Assembly: GCA_021820485.1 (NCBI GenBank) | Contig: JAKADO010000001.1 | Location: forward strand, 1 to 64,000 | Length of the DNA: 64,000 nucleotides | From: Bacillota bacterium | GTDB taxonomy: Bacteria; Bacillota; Sulfobacillia; Sulfobacillales; Sulfobacillaceae | Direction of reading: 5' to 3' | Shown here: positions 1-7,854 of the stretch, piece by piece | How positions within the stretch are numbered: position 1 is the stretch's first letter | Layout of the letters: every line of letters starts with the position of its first letter | Made by a program: the position numbers and the translations under genes | The notes under the pieces: model-generated | Database searches by the model: none | Seen by the model: the letters and a program-made list of their open reading frames with translations, nothing else | Told to the model about the DNA's origin: nothing

Positions 1-22
1 CCCTTGCTCTGGTGAGCAAGGG
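1..22. terminator. Hairpin at window edge, possible terminator
   Basis: A perfect 9-bp stem (bases 1-9 pair with 14-22) closes a 4-base loop. No run of T follows on the plus strand, so a rho-independent terminator is only one reading. The element may extend beyond the window start. Confidence 0.35.
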
Positions 23-406
23 CCGGTTGCTTGAGGAGCTGCCGGTCTTTGGCCCTACGGAGCATTCAACGGCGGTTGCAGGCATCCCTCAGGCAGTGAT
101 TCGACAGCGAAACTGCAGGGTAGAGCGCTTCCGCATCCCCGAAACACCACATTTTGGCATGCGTTCGACTTGGGGCCTCGCCACGAGACCATCGTTGGAC
201 ACGGCGGAACGGGCCAGCCAGGTTGGCTGGGGCAATACGTCGATCCCGCCGCCGGCGCTGATGAAGAAGTCAACTGCAGCCGATTGCTCATTATGAGGTT
301 GGCGATGGGGCGGCTGTGGACTTGCCGGGGCATCCGGGCGCCGTCTATGGTTTTGGGCAGGACTTTTGACCTTTCGCAGCGAAGCCTCGCCTTAAGGGGT
401 GGGACC
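23..406 (+). other. No intact gene upstream of xerD; possible decayed coding remnant
   Basis: No reading frame crosses this stretch intact. One plus frame (about 74-273) gives protein-like sequence containing HETIVGHGGTGQ and YVDPAAGADEE. A second frame (265-369) continues with GDGAAVDLPGHPG and ends in VYGFGQDF followed by a TGA stop. Together they look like the end of one protein broken by a frameshift. I do not recognise the family, and this could equally be non-coding sequence that reads well by chance. Confidence 0.25.
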
Positions 407-1282
407 ATGGAGGACGAGATTCGCGAATTTCTCTATTATCTGGAGTACGAACGGCATCTGGCCAAGAATACAATTCAATCCTATGGACGGGACCTGGCCG
501 ATTTCTCCGCCTTCTGCCGGCAGCACCCGAACCGGACATCGCGCGAACAGGTCCTGTCATACCTCGAGTTTCTCAAGCGGTCCGGCCGCTCCTCGGCCAC
601 CCGGGCGCGACGGCTTTCGGCCCTTAAAACCTTCTATGGGTTCTTGGAGAGGGAAGAGATGGTGCTGGAGAATCCCACTCAGAATCTCGATGCCCCTAAG
701 TCGGACCGACGCCTCCCGGGAGTCCTCACCCTCGATGAGGTGGTGCGACTAATCGAGGCGCCAGACACTCTAACCCCCATCGGTGTGCGCGACCGTGCCA
801 TGCTGGAGTTGATTTATGCCACGGGTCTTCGGGTGAGTGAACTATGCCACCTGACGATCAACGATTGGTGGCGAGACCCCCCGCGCGTCCGATGCATCGG
901 CAAGGGATCGAAAGAGCGGTATGTGCCGATGGGGCGTATGGCCCTCCAATGGGTGGAGCGGTACTCGGATGAGGTTCGCCCGCTGTGGGCCTCGCGCAAG
1001 AGCGGTGAGGTGCTCTTTCTCAGCCACCGGGGCAGCGCCCTCACCCGCCAGGGTTTTTGGAAGATTTTAAAGCAGTACGGGCAGGCGGTGGGCATTGCCA
1101 GCGACTTGACACCGCATACCCTGCGACATTCCTTCGCCACCCATCTCATCGAAAACGGCGCAGACTTGCGGGCGGTGCAGGAGATGCTGGGGCATCAGGA
1201 CATTTCAACCACGCAAATTTATACCCATGTGAGTCGGGCCCGTTTGCGGCCGGTTTACGATAAGGCGCATCCACGGGCATAA
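407..1282 (+). CDS. xerD: Site-specific tyrosine recombinase XerD
   Basis: Tyrosine recombinase of about 291 residues, the usual XerC/XerD size; with XerC it resolves chromosome dimers at dif during division. The N-terminal SAM-like core-binding domain starts EIREFLYYLEYE. The catalytic residues are visible: Arg in GLRVSEL (about residue 141), Lys in GKGSKE, HTLRH (about 237), GHQDISTTQ and the nucleophile Tyr in IYTHV (about 271). I chose the ATG at 407 because AAGGGGTGGG lies just upstream; the frame stays open further upstream without homologous sequence. Its place directly before deoB, pdp and dacF matches the Bacillus xerD (ripX) locus, which favours XerD over XerC. Confidence 0.93.
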   Translation: MEDEIREFLYYLEYERHLAKNTIQSYGRDLADFSAFCRQHPNRTSREQVLSYLEFLKRSGRSSATRARRLSALKTFYGFLEREEMVLENPTQNLDAPKSDRRLPGVLTLDEVVRLIEAPDTLTPIGVRDRAMLELIYATGLRVSELCHLTINDWWRDPPRVRCIGKGSKERYVPMGRMALQWVERYSDEVRPLWASRKSGEVLFLSHRGSALTRQGFWKILKQYGQAVGIASDLTPHTLRHSFATHLIENGADLRAVQEMLGHQDISTTQIYTHVSRARLRPVYDKAHPRA

Positions 1283-1312
1283 TAAGGGGCAGTGAAAGGG
1301 TGGGGATAGCGA

Positions 1313-2485
1313 ATGCAAGTGGTCCTTATTGTGATAGATTCCGGCGGCATCGGGGAAGCGCCCGATGCCGCGCGTTTTGGCGACACCGGGGCCAATACCA
1401 TCGGCCATGCCCTAGAGGCGGTCGGTGGAGCCGCGCTCCCCAATTTGGCCGCCATGGGCCTCGGTGAGCTTCTGCATCTGCAAGGGACGGACTCGGCGCC
1501 TCTCCGCGGAGCAGCGGTGAAGGTCGAACCCCAGGCCAACGGCAAAGACACCTTGGCCGGCCATTGGGAGATGATGGGCCTCATGGTGAGTGAGCCATTT
1601 CGCACTTACCCCGAAGGGTTTCCCGCGAGTGTTGCAGCCGAATTGGAGTCCGCCTTCGGCAGGCCTATTTTGGGGAACCGCGCCGCCTCTGGTACGGCAA
1701 TCATCGCCGAGTTAGGTGGGCTTCACATGGAGACAGGCGCGCCCATTGTCTACACGTCGGCCGATAGTGTGCTGCAAATTGCCGCCCATGAGGAGATTGT
1801 TCCGCTGTCCACTCTCTACGCGTGGTGCGAGGCCGCAAGACGCATCATGCAAGGCCCCAATCTAGTCGGCCGGATCATTGCACGGCCTTTTCTCGGAACC
1901 CCCGGCAAGTTTCAGCGCACGCCGAATCGGCATGATTATGCGGTGGCGCCCTGGGGGGACACAATGGTGGATCGATTGCAGGAAGCCGGAATTGAAACGG
2001 TCGCGATTGGGAAAATCGGCGACATTTTCTCCAATCAGGGATTTGACCGGCATCTCAAGACAACCAGCAACAAGGACGGATTGGTCAAGACGCGGGAAGT
2101 GCTGGCGGAACCCAGCTTCGATCGCTTTGTCTTCACCAATTTGGTGGAGTTTGATTCGCATTACGGGCATCGGCGCGATGCGGCCGGATATGTGAAAGCC
2201 CTCCAGGAATTGGATCGGATGCTGCCGGAACTTTGGGACGCCATGGACGCCGATGACCAGTTATGGATTACGGCCGACCACGGGTGCGATCCAACCTACC
2301 GCGGCACCGACCATACCCGCGAATGGGTTCCCTGGCTGGCATACGGCGCCCAAGTTCCACATCGCATCGACCCGCCGCGTCATACGCTCGCCGACATGGC
2401 AGCCACGCTTGGTGGGTTGTGGCAATTGACAACGGTCGGACCAGGCCACCCGTGGGATGCGCTTTTGCGGGGTGACAAGGCATGA
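1313..2485 (+). CDS. deoB: Phosphopentomutase
   Basis: Interconverts ribose 1-phosphate or deoxyribose 1-phosphate and the 5-phosphates, linking nucleoside salvage to the pentose pathway. The 390-residue length is normal. The N-terminal metal site DSGGIGEAPDAARFGDTG and the C-terminal ADHGCDP...GTDHTREW, both typical of the alkaline-phosphatase-like DeoB family, are clear. Start at ATG 1313. The stop overlaps the start of the next gene by ATGA, so it is translationally coupled to the nucleoside phosphorylase that makes its substrate. Confidence 0.96.
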   Translation: MQVVLIVIDSGGIGEAPDAARFGDTGANTIGHALEAVGGAALPNLAAMGLGELLHLQGTDSAPLRGAAVKVEPQANGKDTLAGHWEMMGLMVSEPFRTYPEGFPASVAAELESAFGRPILGNRAASGTAIIAELGGLHMETGAPIVYTSADSVLQIAAHEEIVPLSTLYAWCEAARRIMQGPNLVGRIIARPFLGTPGKFQRTPNRHDYAVAPWGDTMVDRLQEAGIETVAIGKIGDIFSNQGFDRHLKTTSNKDGLVKTREVLAEPSFDRFVFTNLVEFDSHYGHRRDAAGYVKALQELDRMLPELWDAMDADDQLWITADHGCDPTYRGTDHTREWVPWLAYGAQVPHRIDPPRHTLADMAATLGGLWQLTTVGPGHPWDALLRGDKA

Positions 2486-3762
2486 TTGAGATTATTGAGG
2501 CGGTGCGGGACAAGAGGCCCCTAGCGCCCGGGCTGGTGCATCAATTCGTGGCATCGGTGGTGGAGGGCCGGGTTCCAGACTATCAAATCGCGGCCTTTTT
2601 GATGGCGGTCTACCTCAATGGCTTGGAGCCTCGCGCCATTTTTGAGCTCACCGAAGCCATGGCACGTCTGGGAAGCGATCCGGTGCCCCACCGGGGACTG
2701 GTCGACAAGCACTCCACCGGGGGCGTCGGCGACAAGACGACTCTCATTCTTGCGCCGCTGGTCTCCTCTCTCGGCATACCCATGGTCAAAATGTCGGGTC
2801 GCGGGCTAGGGCATACTGGGGGGACATTGGATAAGCTGGAGAGCATTCCAGGATTTCGGGTGAGCTTGGACGCCGCGCATCTGGCCCGGCAAGTGGAGGA
2901 GGTCGGCGTGGCGGTGGTGGCGCAGAGTGCCCGACTGGCGCCCGCCGATGGCATTTTCTACGCGCTTAGGGATGTCACAGGGACCGTGGATAGTCTCGGG
3001 TTGATTGCATCCTCCATCATGTCTAAGAAATTGGCCGCCGGCGCCCCAAACCTGGTGCTGGATGTGAAAGTCGGATCGGGTGCCCTGATGAAAAGTGTTG
3101 AGCGAGCCCGCGAACTGGCGCGGTTAATGATCCAAATCGGTGAGAGCCACCACATGCGCGTGACCGCACTGTTGACCAACATGGAGGAGCCCTTGGGTCA
3201 TGCCATCGGGAATGCCTTGGAGGTCAATGAGGCGGTTGCCTGTCTCCGCGGCGAGGGGCCGGCCGATTTGCGAGAGGAGGTTCTCTCGCTGGCTGCGCAT
3301 ATGGTTGCGCTGGCACAGGACATTTCGCTGGAGGAATCCTCCTCTAGGGTGGAGAGCGCGTTGTCGGACGGGAGGGCCTATGAGCAATTCTTGCGCTGGA
3401 TTGCGGCCCAAGGGGGTGAGGTTAGGGCGGTGGAACAAGGACTGCCCTTAGCCCAACCATATGCGGTGCGGATAAAGGCATCGGGCGTGGTTTCGGCCAT
3501 TGATGCGGCCGCCCTGGGGCGTGCGGCCCAAACATTGGGGGCGGGACGCACAAAGAAAGAGGATCCGATTGACTATGGCGTGGGGCTCCGATGGTTTGCC
3601 CGTCTCGGCGAAGCGGTGCCGGAAGACGGCCTGGTTGCAGAGGTCTATGCTAGGGAGCCAGGCCATGCTGAACGGGCCATTCAGATGATCCAGGCCTCTG
3701 TCGCAGTGGGGGGCTCTCTCCCGAAATTGGCGCCTGTTCTAGAGGTGCTGACACATGCATGA
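2482..3762 (+). CDS. pdp: Pyrimidine-nucleoside phosphorylase
   Basis: Phosphorolyses uridine and thymidine to the base and (deoxy)ribose 1-phosphate, which DeoB then isomerises. The 426-residue protein carries the family signature SGRGLGHTGGTLDKLE at about residues 104-119 and the phosphate-binding segment KHSTGGVGDKTT. The C-terminal domain has the GAGRTKKEDPID segment typical of Pdp/DeoA. It starts inside the deoB stop codon (ATGA). In Bacillus the equivalent slot holds a purine phosphorylase (pupG), so the pyrimidine enzyme here is a lineage difference. DeoA thymidine phosphorylase is the alternative name; the Firmicute context favours Pdp. Confidence 0.93.
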   Translation: MIEIIEAVRDKRPLAPGLVHQFVASVVEGRVPDYQIAAFLMAVYLNGLEPRAIFELTEAMARLGSDPVPHRGLVDKHSTGGVGDKTTLILAPLVSSLGIPMVKMSGRGLGHTGGTLDKLESIPGFRVSLDAAHLARQVEEVGVAVVAQSARLAPADGIFYALRDVTGTVDSLGLIASSIMSKKLAAGAPNLVLDVKVGSGALMKSVERARELARLMIQIGESHHMRVTALLTNMEEPLGHAIGNALEVNEAVACLRGEGPADLREEVLSLAAHMVALAQDISLEESSSRVESALSDGRAYEQFLRWIAAQGGEVRAVEQGLPLAQPYAVRIKASGVVSAIDAAALGRAAQTLGAGRTKKEDPIDYGVGLRWFARLGEAVPEDGLVAEVYAREPGHAERAIQMIQASVAVGGSLPKLAPVLEVLTHA

Positions 3763-3812
3763 TTGGGAGACTTGCCGCTGATACTACCCTCAAATTTCAT
3801 GTTGGGGGAATT

Positions 3813-4979
3813 ATGATGCGACGTCTCTTGACCAATATGCTTTTGTTTCTTGGGGTTCTTGCCGGTCCTCTGGGCTCCGGGACATTAGCCATCGCCGCCA
3901 CTGAATCGGCGCCCCCGCCCGTTACAGCCAAGGCGGTGGAGTTGGTGGATGGGCTCTCGGGGCGGGTCCTCTATCAGAAAAACGCCTACGAAGAATTGCC
4001 CATGGCGAGCGTCACCAAGCTGATGACGCTCTATTTGGCGGTCAAGGCTATCAATCAGAAAAAAATTTCCCTCAACGAGCTGGTTCCGGTTTCGGAAGAG
4101 GCCTATCGAGTCAACGGGTCGCAAATATGGCTTGAACCTGGCGAGCGGCTCAGCGTCGATCACTTGTTGAAAGGCATCGCCATCGGATCGGCCAACGACG
4201 CGGCCTATGCCCTCGGGGAATATATTTCCGGATCGGCGGACGCGTTTGTGGCGGACATGAACAGCACCGCCCGAAGTCTGGGAATGACCTCCACTCACTT
4301 CTCCAACCCGCATGGACTCAATGCCGCCGATCATTACACCACCGCCCATGATTTGGCTCTTCTCGGCGAGCAGGCGGTGCGGATGCCGCTCTTGCTGCAC
4401 TATACCTCCATGTGGGAAGACCGCTCCATCCGCAATGGCAAGGGCGGCACGTTATGGATGATTAATCACAACCGCCTTCTGCGACACTATCCCGGCATGG
4501 ATGGTCTGAAGACAGGATTCACAAGTCAAGCAGGCTTTTGCATGGTTGCCACGGCCCAACGGGACGGCACGCGCATGATTGCCGTCGTCTTGGGAGCTCC
4601 ATCTTCCAAAGCCCGGTTCCAAGATGCCTCGAGTTTGTTGACCTGGGGATTTCAACACTACCGCACCGTGGACGTGGCTCGGAAGGGTGAGGTCGTGGGG
4701 CAAGTCAACGTGCGGCGCGGCGTCACAAAGCGGGTTGAAGGCGTGGTCAACCACGACATGTATCTCACCGTGTCCCGGGATGCGGGACGGATTGACCGGC
4801 AGGTCCGGCTAACGACGTCCATCGAAGCCCCCGTCAAGCAGGGCCAGGTGCTGGGCGAACTGGTCGCGCGCCAAGATGGCGCCGCGGTGGCGCGGGTTCC
4901 GATTGTGGCTGGATCGCCGGTCCAACGGGCCACCTGGGTTGGCAATGTATGGCGGTATCTCTGGAAGATCGCCGGATAG
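3813..4979 (+). CDS. dacF: D-alanyl-D-alanine carboxypeptidase DacF
   Basis: Penicillin-binding carboxypeptidase that trims the terminal D-Ala from peptidoglycan pentapeptides. DacF of spore formers acts on the spore cortex. The active-site motifs are visible: SVTK (about residue 65), SAN (about 126) and KTG (about 232), followed by the beta-rich C-terminal domain (PBP5_C). The N-terminus MMRRLLTNMLLFLGVL with an AIAA cleavage region is a signal peptide. ATG codons at 3813 and 3816 both fit the GGGGG at 3804-3808, and 3816 has the better spacing. A longer frame beginning at 3759 overlaps pdp but would bury the signal peptide. Position before spoIIA is as in Bacillus. Confidence 0.93.
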   Translation: MMRRLLTNMLLFLGVLAGPLGSGTLAIAATESAPPPVTAKAVELVDGLSGRVLYQKNAYEELPMASVTKLMTLYLAVKAINQKKISLNELVPVSEEAYRVNGSQIWLEPGERLSVDHLLKGIAIGSANDAAYALGEYISGSADAFVADMNSTARSLGMTSTHFSNPHGLNAADHYTTAHDLALLGEQAVRMPLLLHYTSMWEDRSIRNGKGGTLWMINHNRLLRHYPGMDGLKTGFTSQAGFCMVATAQRDGTRMIAVVLGAPSSKARFQDASSLLTWGFQHYRTVDVARKGEVVGQVNVRRGVTKRVEGVVNHDMYLTVSRDAGRIDRQVRLTTSIEAPVKQGQVLGELVARQDGAAVARVPIVAGSPVQRATWVGNVWRYLWKIAG

Positions 4980-4988
4980 GAGGGGGAC

Positions 4989-5657
4989 ATGTTAGAGAGC
5001 GAACTGGCTCAACGCCGCGCCTGGTTGGAGCGCTTGCGCAATGAGATCCGGGAACGGTTTGGGGAGAGCGAAACGGAGTCGGTACACGCGTTGAGTGCGT
5101 ACGACAATCATCCTGCGGACCTGGCCACCGACACGTTCAGCCGTGAACTGGACGTCGGGCTGACGGTCGGATTGAACCGGCGTCTCGATCAAATCGGGCG
5201 GGCTGAGGAGAAGCTGGAAGAGGGCACCTATGGACTCTGTGACCGTTGCGGCGAGCCGATTGCCTCCGCTCGTCTCAATGCGATGCCGGATGCCATCTAT
5301 TGCGTGGACTGCCAAGCAGTCATGGACTTGCCCTATCAGGGTCCTCCATCCGGTGCCGAGGTAATTCCATATCCCTTCGGGGACGACCGGGCGATTCATG
5401 ATGACGTGGTGGAGCCGGATGGAGAGGACTTTTGGCAAAGCGTAGCTCAATGGGGCACATCGGACTCGCCGCAGGATACCCCTCCGGCGGTGGATTACTA
5501 CGAGACATTTATCGGATTTGACGAGCCGATTGGATACGTGGAAGAGGTGGAATCCATCGTCGACGAAAACGGGGAAGTGCTGTTTGATACCTTGCGCCAA
5601 AAGGCAATCCGCGACGCGGACAGCACGGACGCAGAATCCGACCGATATCCCGACTAA
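4989..5657 (+). CDS. yteA: TraR/DksA-type zinc-finger protein, YteA family
   Basis: A 222-residue protein with an N-terminal helical region and a DksA/TraR zinc finger CDRCGEPI...YCVDCQ near residues 80-105. The C-terminus is long, acidic and rich in Asp/Glu. This matches the YteA-like sporulation-associated family of spore formers; the function is unknown, and RNA polymerase binding by analogy with DksA is inference. A strong AGGAGGGGG precedes ATG 4989, nine bases after dacF, and a terminator follows the stop. Confidence 0.8.
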   Translation: MLESELAQRRAWLERLRNEIRERFGESETESVHALSAYDNHPADLATDTFSRELDVGLTVGLNRRLDQIGRAEEKLEEGTYGLCDRCGEPIASARLNAMPDAIYCVDCQAVMDLPYQGPPSGAEVIPYPFGDDRAIHDDVVEPDGEDFWQSVAQWGTSDSPQDTPPAVDYYETFIGFDEPIGYVEEVESIVDENGEVLFDTLRQKAIRDADSTDAESDRYPD

Positions 5658-5684
5658 AGGCGGCCACGAGTCGCCTTTTTTTTT
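5656..5684 (+). terminator. Rho-independent terminator after yteA
   Basis: AAAGGCG pairs with CGCCTTT around a 9-base loop and runs into nine T. It separates the dacF-yteA unit from spoIIA, so spoIIAA must have its own promoter in 5685-5741. I could not recognise a clear sigma-H promoter there. Confidence 0.85.
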
Positions 5685-5741
5685 GTCCTCCAGCGTGTAT
5701 GATGGATTTAGGAAGAAAGTGGAAATGGCTAGGGGGTTACT

Positions 5742-6086
5742 ATGACCATCGTACACACGGTGCAAAGCACCGCCATTCGGGTGGCTGTCAAGGGTGACCT
5801 GGACCTGAAAACAGCTGATCCGCTGCGCGAGGCGCTGGACAAGCTCACCGATCGGTATCGCGATAAGAACTTGGTGCTTGACTTATCCGAAGTGGACTTT
5901 GTCGATAGTTCGGGTCTTGGCGTAATCCTGGGCCGCTATCGGCGGCTTGCCCCCCAATCCCGCACCATCAGCCTTTGCGGCGTGAGGCCGTCAGTCAAGG
6001 CGGTATTCGAACTGGCAGGGATTGATTCCATTATCAATGTCACTGACTACGTGCGCGGCCGGTCGGAAACCGCCGCACCCCAATAA
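5742..6086 (+). CDS. spoIIAA: Anti-sigma F factor antagonist SpoIIAA
   Basis: STAS-domain protein of 114 residues. In its unphosphorylated form it releases SigF from SpoIIAB in the forespore. The phosphoacceptor Ser lies in VDFVDSSGLGVILGRY, the canonical site. First gene of the spoIIAA-spoIIAB-sigF operon; ATG 5742 is preceded by AGGGGG. Confidence 0.97.
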   Translation: MTIVHTVQSTAIRVAVKGDLDLKTADPLREALDKLTDRYRDKNLVLDLSEVDFVDSSGLGVILGRYRRLAPQSRTISLCGVRPSVKAVFELAGIDSIINVTDYVRGRSETAAPQ

Positions 6087-6128
6087 CGGGGGCAGGTCGA
6101 AAAAGTTGTGTCAAGGGAGAGGACGAAT

Positions 6129-6569
6129 GTGAATCGCGTGCAACTGCGCTTTTTGTCGGTGGCGGACAATGTCGGTCTGGCTCGGGTGGCGGTCGCCGCC
6201 TTGGCGGGTCAAGCCAATTTTTCTCTGCATGATATCGAAGAGATTAAGGTCGCAGTGTCCGAGGCGGTATCCAATTCCGTGATTCATGGATATCCGGGCC
6301 GCGATGACGGTTGGGTCGAGCTGGACTTGGAACTGGACCCCACAGGCATCAGCATTGTGGTCGAGGACTGGGGCGTCGGCATCGCTGATGTGGCGCAAGC
6401 CCGGGAACCTGCTTACTCGCAGGATCCTGAGCGGATGGGGCTGGGATTTGTCTTTATGGAGTCCTTCATGCATGGCTTCGACGTCGAATCGACTTTGGGG
6501 AAGGGCACCCGGGTCCATATGCGCCGTTTTGTGACCTTGTCCGGAGAACTGTCGCGCGATGCCCAATGA
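6129..6569 (+). CDS. spoIIAB: Anti-sigma F factor / serine kinase SpoIIAB
   Basis: GHKL-type ATPase kinase (146 residues) that binds SigF and phosphorylates SpoIIAA. The N-box EAVSNSVIHGY and the G1/G2 boxes VEDWGVGI and GMGLGF-type segment (MGLGFVFM) are present. I chose GTG 6129 rather than GTG 6108, because GGGAGAGG lies six bases upstream and the protein then begins VNRVQLRFLSV, as in other SpoIIAB. The stop overlaps sigF by 11 bases. Confidence 0.95.
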   Translation: MNRVQLRFLSVADNVGLARVAVAALAGQANFSLHDIEEIKVAVSEAVSNSVIHGYPGRDDGWVELDLELDPTGISIVVEDWGVGIADVAQAREPAYSQDPERMGLGFVFMESFMHGFDVESTLGKGTRVHMRRFVTLSGELSRDAQ

Positions 6570-7326
6570 GGACCGGTTGCCTCCGGACTCTGGGGTAGAC
6601 GAGCCGGACCTGTACCGCCGAGCCCAGGCGGGGGACCAGCAAGCGCGTCAGCAGTTGGTGGAGCGGCATTGGAACCTGATTTGGCACATTGTACATCGCT
6701 TTGCCGCTCGCGGCTACGAGCCCGATGACCTGTTCCAGGTAGGCGCCATTGGTCTCCTAAAAGCCATTGACCGCTTTGATGTTGATCGCGGCCTCAAGTT
6801 TTCCACTTATGCAGTGCCTCTCATCATGGGGGAAATTCGCCGCCATCTGCGCGATGATCAGCCCATTCGCGTGGCCCGTTCACTCCGGGAACTCGGGATG
6901 AAGGTGGAGTCGGCGCGGGCTCAGATGTCGCAGCGCTTGGGACGCGATCCGACCGCACAGGAGATTGCGGACGAATTAGCGGTGGATGTCAGTGACATTA
7001 CGGAAGCGCTGGAAGCCGTGCGCCCTCTGGCATCCCTCAACCAAACCGTGGAGACACCCAATGGATCCGAAACGCCGTTGGGTGACAACATTAGCGACTC
7101 ACGCGCCGAGTCGGAGTGGCTCGAGCAGCTGGCTCTAAGCCAGGCTTTCCAGCTGTTGGATGAGCGCGAGCGCTACATTCTGCGCATGCGTTTCGTGGAG
7201 GGCCGAACGCAAATGGAAGTGGCCCGCCGCCTCAACGTCTCCCAGGTGCAAGTGTCCCGATTGGAACGGCGCGCCTTGGAGCGACTCAAATCGGCCCTCA
7301 CGGATGACGAGACCCAAAGCTCTTAG
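6559..7326 (+). CDS. sigF: RNA polymerase sigma-F factor
   Basis: Forespore-specific sigma factor (255 residues), the first compartment-specific sigma factor of sporulation. Region 2 (PDDLFQVGAIGLLKAIDRFD...GLKFSTYAVPLIMGEIRR), region 3 and the region 4 helix-turn-helix (RTQMEVARRLNVSQVQVSRLE) are intact. The start overlaps the end of spoIIAB. The operon is followed by a hairpin terminator and then spoVA. Bacillus spoVAA/spoVAB are absent: spoVAC comes next. Confidence 0.97.
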   Translation: MPNEDRLPPDSGVDEPDLYRRAQAGDQQARQQLVERHWNLIWHIVHRFAARGYEPDDLFQVGAIGLLKAIDRFDVDRGLKFSTYAVPLIMGEIRRHLRDDQPIRVARSLRELGMKVESARAQMSQRLGRDPTAQEIADELAVDVSDITEALEAVRPLASLNQTVETPNGSETPLGDNISDSRAESEWLEQLALSQAFQLLDERERYILRMRFVEGRTQMEVARRLNVSQVQVSRLERRALERLKSALTDDETQSS

Positions 7327-7355
7327 AGTGCGAACCCCTCATTTGGTCCATACTA
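7326..7355 (+). promoter_or_regulatory. Candidate sigma-G-type promoter for spoVA
   Basis: GAGTG at 7326-7330 and CATACTA at 7349-7355 are separated by 18 bases. The first matches the sigma-G -35 consensus (G-not G-A-T-purine) at four of five positions; the second matches CATWHTA completely. The spoVA operon is sigma-G dependent in Bacillus. The predicted start (about 7362) falls inside the upstream arm of the sigF terminator. Confidence 0.5.
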
Positions 7356-7388
7356 ACTCCCGAACCGGGTGCGGCTCGGGAGTTTTTT
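7355..7388 (+). terminator. Rho-independent terminator after sigF
   Basis: AACTCCCGA pairs with TCGGGAGTT (7355-7363 with 7376-7384) and is followed by TTTTTT-rich sequence. It would stop spoIIA-sigF transcripts before spoVAC. Transcripts starting at the overlapping sigma-G-like promoter would lack most of the 5' arm. Confidence 0.85.
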
Positions 7389-7406
7389 CACGACCGGAGG
7401 GACGGA

Positions 7407-7853
7407 ATGGACTCAGAGAAAGAACAATATCAGCAATTGACGCGTCAATTGATGCCCAAACGGCCGATCGCTAGAAATCTCATGCTGGCATTTCTTGTCG
7501 GCGGCCTTATTTGCGTGGTGGGCCAAGTCGTCCAGTGGTTTTTCATGCAGCAAGGAATGAGCAGCAAAGCGGCGAGCTCTCCCACATCGGTAGTGATGAT
7601 TGGAATCGGTGCGCTGCTGACCGGTTTGGGGTGGTATGACCGAGTTGTGAAATGGGGAGGCATGGGAGGATCGCTTCCCATCACCGGCTTTGCCAACGCC
7701 ATGGTGGCGCCAGCCATGGAATTCAAGACGGAGGGGCTGATTATGGGCATTGGCGCCCGCCTCTTCACGATCGCCGGTCCCGTGCTGGTTTATGGCATGG
7801 CGGCGGCGTTTGTGGTGTCCGCGATACGCTACCTATTGACGGGGGTGGCGTAA
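7407..7853 (+). CDS. spoVAC: Stage V sporulation protein AC
   Basis: Membrane protein of 148 residues. SpoVAC forms a mechanosensitive channel in the spore inner membrane and takes part in dipicolinic acid movement. Hydrophobic helices MLAFLVGGLICVVGQ and the conserved GGSLPITGFANAMVAPAMEFKTEG (here described, central loop) are typical. Strong SD CGGAGGGACGG before ATG 7407. First gene of a five-gene spoVA operon. Confidence 0.95.
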   Translation: MDSEKEQYQQLTRQLMPKRPIARNLMLAFLVGGLICVVGQVVQWFFMQQGMSSKAASSPTSVVMIGIGALLTGLGWYDRVVKWGGMGGSLPITGFANAMVAPAMEFKTEGLIMGIGARLFTIAGPVLVYGMAAAFVVSAIRYLLTGVA

Positions 7854-7854
7854 G

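Noticed and set aside
5685..5741. sigma-H promoter for spoIIA
   Set aside because: AGGAAGA at 5710-5716 resembles the -35, but no GAAT -10 lies 11-12 bases downstream.
4992..5765. Long minus-strand frame (257 codons)
   Set aside because: It is the complement of yteA; the plus frame has the zinc finger, SD and terminator.
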